A DNA stretch of 7,220 nucleotides, from the NCBI GenBank assembly GCA_900551415.1, contig URWB01000111.1, forward strand, positions 1-7,220, given 5' to 3'. The notes beneath the pieces were generated by a model that ran no database searches, was not told the DNA's origin, and saw nothing but the letters and a program-made list of their open reading frames with translations. Below are positions 4,706 through 7,220 of the stretch, one piece after another. Position 1 is the first letter of the stretch, and the number at the start of each line of letters is the position of its first letter. Source of the stretch: an uncultured Eubacteriales bacterium. Its GTDB lineage: Bacteria; Bacillota; Clostridia; Peptostreptococcales; Anaerovoracaceae. A program made the position numbers and the translations under genes.

Positions 4706-5566
4706 ATGAAAAAGTTGTTACAGAATCAGAAGAAGAATAAATTTGTGCTCTGCGTGCTGCTGCTCGCGTTGCTGGCATCGCTGGCACTGATGACAGGCTG
4801 CGGCAATAATGACGCGCAGGACGGCGATGCTGATGCAGACGGACAGGATGCAGCAAAAGAGACCTTGGTGGTAGGCCTTGATGACGCCTTCGCCCCGATG
4901 GGCTTCCGCGATGAGCAGGGCAATCTGGTCGGATTTGACATCGATCTTGCGACTGCGGTGGCTGATGAACTCGGCATGCAGGTAGAATTCAAACCGATCG
5001 ACTGGAACGCAAAGGAGATGGAACTCAAGGCCGGCACGATCGACTGCGTATGGAACGGAATGTCCATCACACCGGAGCGTCAGGAGAACATGGCGCTGAC
5101 CAACAAGTACTTAAACAACAAGATCGTGCTGATGGCGCTGGCGGATTCCGATATCGACGTTACTTCCGCGAAGGAGCTGGCAGATCTGAAGATCGGCACA
5201 CAGGTAGACTCTTCCGCGCTGCAGATGCTGATGGCGAATGAAGCATATGAAAGCTTCAAAGACAACATCAGTGAATACGAAACTTATGATACCGCCATCA
5301 TGGATCTCAAGGCGGGGCGTGTCGATGTGATCGCGGTTGACCAGGTACTCGGGGAATACACCAACAATAACCTCGGCGGCGAAATGAAGGAATGCACCTA
5401 TTCCTTGGGCGACGACTACTATGTCATCGGTTTTGAAAAGAGCAATACAGAGCTGAGAGACAAGGTCAACGATGCCATCAAGGCTCTCATCGACAACGGT
5501 AAGGCAGCGGAGATCAGCAGCAAATGGTTTGGTAAAGACATTGTAGTCTTTGAACCGATCGCGTAA
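4706..5566 (+). CDS. Amino-acid ABC transporter substrate-binding lipoprotein (family 3)
   Basis: 286 residues. It captures an amino acid outside the membrane and passes it to the permease encoded downstream. The lipoprotein signal spans residues 1-31: basic start KK..KK, hydrophobic stretch 13-29 and lipobox M-T-G-C with the lipidated cysteine at 32. An acidic flexible linker (DAQDGDADADGQD) follows. The mature domain is typical of solute-binding family 3: VVGLDDAFAPMGF, then NLVGFDIDLATAVADELG, then CVWNGMSITPER. There S120, T122 and R125 are the usual contacts for the substrate's amino and carboxyl groups. The exact amino acid cannot be read from the sequence; polar amino acids or cystine are the common ligands. 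The start at 4706 is chosen over an in-frame ATG at 4604 because AGGAGG (4694-4699) lies six bases before it, and the longer version would add a highly basic tail before the signal peptide. It is the first gene of the operon. Confidence 0.9.
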   Translation: MKKLLQNQKKNKFVLCVLLLALLASLALMTGCGNNDAQDGDADADGQDAAKETLVVGLDDAFAPMGFRDEQGNLVGFDIDLATAVADELGMQVEFKPIDWNAKEMELKAGTIDCVWNGMSITPERQENMALTNKYLNNKIVLMALADSDIDVTSAKELADLKIGTQVDSSALQMLMANEAYESFKDNISEYETYDTAIMDLKAGRVDVIAVDQVLGEYTNNNLGGEMKECTYSLGDDYYVIGFEKSNTELRDKVNDAIKALIDNGKAAEISSKWFGKDIVVFEPIA

Positions 5567-5573
5567 AAAAAGC

Positions 5574-5590
5574 CCCTCCCAAACGGAGGG
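5574..5590. other. GC-rich intercistronic hairpin in the ABC operon
   Basis: CCCTCC and GGAGGG form six GC-rich pairs around a 5-base loop, starting seven bases after the lipoprotein stop. On the plus strand no T-run follows, so transcription probably continues. The stem may protect the upstream message, as often seen after binding-protein genes that need more product than the permease. On the minus strand a T7 run follows the stem, making a small terminator against antisense transcription. Confidence 0.5.
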
Positions 5591-5674
5591 AGAGTTAAGT
5601 AAGAACAGGAACCGGATGAAGAGAACACAGCTTTGTTCGGTTTCTTCTTGTCAGTAAAAATGAGGTAATACAAG

Positions 5675-6337
5675 ATGATGGAATATTTAGCGAAATTCCT
5701 GCCCTATATGTTGCAGTCAACAATCATGACGCTGGAAATTTTCGTTTTGACGCTGGCGATCGCGCTGCCGCTCGGTCTGCCGATCGCGCTCGGCAGCAAC
5801 AGCCGCGTGAAACCGCTCGCGTGGCTGTGCAGATTTTATGTTTTGATTTTTCGCGGCACCCCGCTGATGCTGCAGCTTTTTTTCTTTTATTTTTTCTTCC
5901 CGCTGGTACTGCACATGAAAATGAGCGTGTTTGTAACGGTCATTCTGACCTTCGTGCTGAACTACGCGGCGTATCTGGCTGAAATTTACCGAGGCGGCAT
6001 CAACAGCGTGGACAAGGGACAGCATGAGGCGGCGTTCGCGCTGGGACTGAGCAAAAAGCAGACCATGCTTGACATCATCCTGCCGCAGACGATGAAAGCG
6101 GTGCTGCCGCCGATCGTCAACGAGGCGATCACACTGGTCAAGGATACCGCGCTGGCGTCCGCACTGCCGATGGTGGAACTGATGAAAGCGACCAACAGTG
6201 CGGTCAACCGCATGACGGATATCACACCGATGCTTTTCGCGGCGCTGCTGTATCTGCTCATCAATCTGGTCCTGACCATGTTCGCGGGCAGGCTGGAGAA
6301 GTACTTCGCGCGATATGACCGGAAGGAGGAGTATTGA
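5675..6337 (+). CDS. Amino-acid ABC transporter permease (HisM/GlnP type)
   Basis: 220 residues, the usual length. The protein forms the membrane channel of the importer, probably as a homodimer because only one permease is encoded. About five hydrophobic segments are seen: 9-38, 50-80, 83-103, 150-170 and 183-204. The coupling EAA loop is clear at 117-138 (HEAAFALGLSKKQ then ILPQ), the site that contacts the ATPase. IFRGTPLMLQLFFFYF in the second membrane region is a hallmark of polar-amino-acid permeases. The start at 5675 has GAGGT (5662-5666) eight bases before it; the adjacent ATG at 5678 would be equally possible. It is separated from the lipoprotein gene by 108 bases with a hairpin, and its stop shares one base with the ATPase start (TGATG), so these two are translationally coupled. 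Confidence 0.92.
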   Translation: MMEYLAKFLPYMLQSTIMTLEIFVLTLAIALPLGLPIALGSNSRVKPLAWLCRFYVLIFRGTPLMLQLFFFYFFFPLVLHMKMSVFVTVILTFVLNYAAYLAEIYRGGINSVDKGQHEAAFALGLSKKQTMLDIILPQTMKAVLPPIVNEAITLVKDTALASALPMVELMKATNSAVNRMTDITPMLFAALLYLLINLVLTMFAGRLEKYFARYDRKEEY

Positions 6338-7077
6338 TGGAAAAGATTTTGGAAATGAAGGACATCGTCAAGGACTTTGGGGATTTTCGGGCTGTCGATC
6401 ATGTCGATTTTTCGATGGAAAAGGGCGAGATCGTTGCCATCATCGGACCGTCCGGCTCCGGCAAAAGCACCTTGCTGCGCTGCATCAACGGCCTGAACAA
6501 GCCGACCTCCGGCGAAGTGATCCTCAAGGGCGAGACCGGCATGGTGTTTCAGCACTTCAATCTGTTCCCGCACATGACCTGTATGGAGAATATCACCTAT
6601 GCGCCAATCAAGGTCAAAAAACAGCCGAAGGAGGAGGCACTGCGCCATGGACGAGAGCTGCTCAAGATGGTCGGACTGGAAAGCAAGGCAGATGTTTATC
6701 CGGCGATGCTGTCCGGCGGTCAGAAGCAGCTGGTGGGGCTTGCACAGTCGCTTATTCGCCGCCCCGCATTATTATTGCTGGATGAACCACTGAGCGCGCT
6801 GGATCTCAATTATCAGTTCCATGTGATGGATGTTGTATCGCGCGAAACGCGAAGACGCAATATGGTTACGCTGGTCGTCTTACACGATATCAATATCGCA
6901 CTGCGGCATGCCGCCCAGGTCATCATGCTGAAAGAGGGGAAACTTATCGACAGCGGCGACCCGCAAACGGTGATCCATGCAGAGAGCCTTGCGCAGGTAT
7001 ACGGCGTACGCGGGAGAGTTGAACGTTGTGCTCAGGGAAGATCGATGGTGATAGTGGATGGTGCAATCGAAAAATAG
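6337..7077 (+). CDS. ABC transporter ATPase, GlnQ-like N-terminus with FecE-like C-terminus
   Basis: 246 residues. It powers import through the adjacent permease. All ATPase motifs are present: Walker A GPSGSGKST (37-45), Q-loop Q72, signature LSGGQ (125-129), Walker B LLLLDE (145-150), D-loop SALD (153-156) and switch H183. Residues 1 to about 130 match polar-amino-acid ATPases (LLRCINGLNKPTSGEV, GMVFQHFNLFPHM). From about 131 the sequence reads LVGLAQSLIRRP, SALDLNYQFHVMDVV, VVLHDINIALRHA and SLAQVYGVRGRVE, which is typical of iron-siderophore (FecE/FepC) ATPases. About 15 residues are missing between Walker A and the Q-loop relative to E. coli GlnQ (K to Q distance 29 instead of 44). The Q-loop and helical region that contact the permease come from the GlnQ side, so coupling may survive. 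ATG 6337 is chosen over a TTG one codon earlier because AGGAGG (6324-6329) fits it. A recombinant gene or an assembly join are both possible. Confidence 0.85.
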   Translation: MEKILEMKDIVKDFGDFRAVDHVDFSMEKGEIVAIIGPSGSGKSTLLRCINGLNKPTSGEVILKGETGMVFQHFNLFPHMTCMENITYAPIKVKKQPKEEALRHGRELLKMVGLESKADVYPAMLSGGQKQLVGLAQSLIRRPALLLLDEPLSALDLNYQFHVMDVVSRETRRRNMVTLVVLHDINIALRHAAQVIMLKEGKLIDSGDPQTVIHAESLAQVYGVRGRVERCAQGRSMVIVDGAIEK

Positions 7078-7082
7078 TCGGA

Positions 7083-7220
7083 TTAACGTGGTTGCTTCAG
7101 CCTCAGGTAAAGATCAATAGGAAGTCTGTAATGCAACATATAGACCGCCTTAATGTCATTAACCACCTCATACAACTCAGCTGTCCCTTCTTTCTTTAAC
7201 TGCCGTTTCATGTCTCTTCG
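7083..7220 (-). CDS. Unidentified protein, C-terminal 45 residues (5' part outside window)
   Basis: An open frame enters from the right edge and ends with TAA at 7083-7085. The readable tail includes MKRQLKKEGTAELYEVV, then NDIKAVYMLHYR and LPIDLYLRLKQPR. It is basic and probably helical, and I do not recognise the family. It converges on the ATPase gene with only five bases between the stops and no terminator, a tight junction. The frame could be chance at this length (46 codons without a stop), but its composition looks like real protein. Confidence 0.5.
   Translation of the reverse strand, partial: RRDMKRQLKKEGTAELYEVVNDIKAVYMLHYRLPIDLYLRLKQPR

Noticed and set aside
3193..5635. A 15-base identity, GAGAACACAGCTTTG, at 3193-3207 and 5621-5635
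   Set aside because: No similarity extends beyond the 15 bases and the contexts differ; it may be chance or an old fragment, and no structure supports a functional repeat.
1..7220. CRISPR array, tRNA, rRNA or riboswitch
   Set aside because: No regularly spaced repeats with unique spacers, no tRNA-like cloverleaf or rRNA motif, and no recognisable riboswitch core were seen on reading both strands.

Overview
The window looks like chromosomal DNA of an anaerobic, low-to-mid GC Bacillota, probably a member of the Clostridia. Supporting signs are strong AGGAGG-type ribosome binding sites, sigma-A-like promoters, a lipoprotein-anchored amino-acid ABC system, a stand-alone NrdD-tail-like protein, and two Rpn/PD-(D/E)XK 'transposase' paralogues of a kind common in gut Clostridia. 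Tandem Spo0A-like boxes hint at a spore-forming lineage. The species cannot be named from the sequence.

Layout. 1-404: 3' end of an AbiEii/AbiGii-type nucleotidyltransferase toxin gene, plus strand. 424-720: small orphan NrdD C-terminus-like gene, minus strand, with its own extended -10 promoter. 846-2026: a perfect-consensus promoter drives a secreted, probably beta-propeller-like protein. 2098-4507: two related minus-strand cassettes, each made of a Spo0A-like promoter, a palindrome, an rpn-family nuclease gene and a hairpin. Both nuclease genes are broken in the middle. The first has a 121-bp insertion flanked by 4-bp repeats. The second has a one-base shift in an A6 run. In both, a strong internal ribosome site and ATG remain for a short C-terminal protein, at the same place, as in the RpnL/RpnS intragenic toxin-antitoxin arrangement. 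4529-7077: a plus-strand operon of amino-acid-binding lipoprotein, permease and ATPase. 7083-7220: the 3' end of an unidentified minus-strand gene that converges on the ATPase.

How the genes work together. The lipoprotein captures a polar amino acid outside the membrane, the permease forms the channel, and the ATPase powers import. The ATPase is odd. Its first half resembles GlnQ-type enzymes but lacks about 15 residues between Walker A and the Q-loop. From the LSGGQ signature onward it resembles FecE/FepC-type iron-siderophore ATPases. The rpn pair and the AbiEii fragment make this an accessory region rich in defence-like genes. The strongest leads are the conserved intragenic starts, the tandem 0A-like boxes with a constant 22-bp spacing to a -10, the precise small insertion, and the chimeric ATPase.
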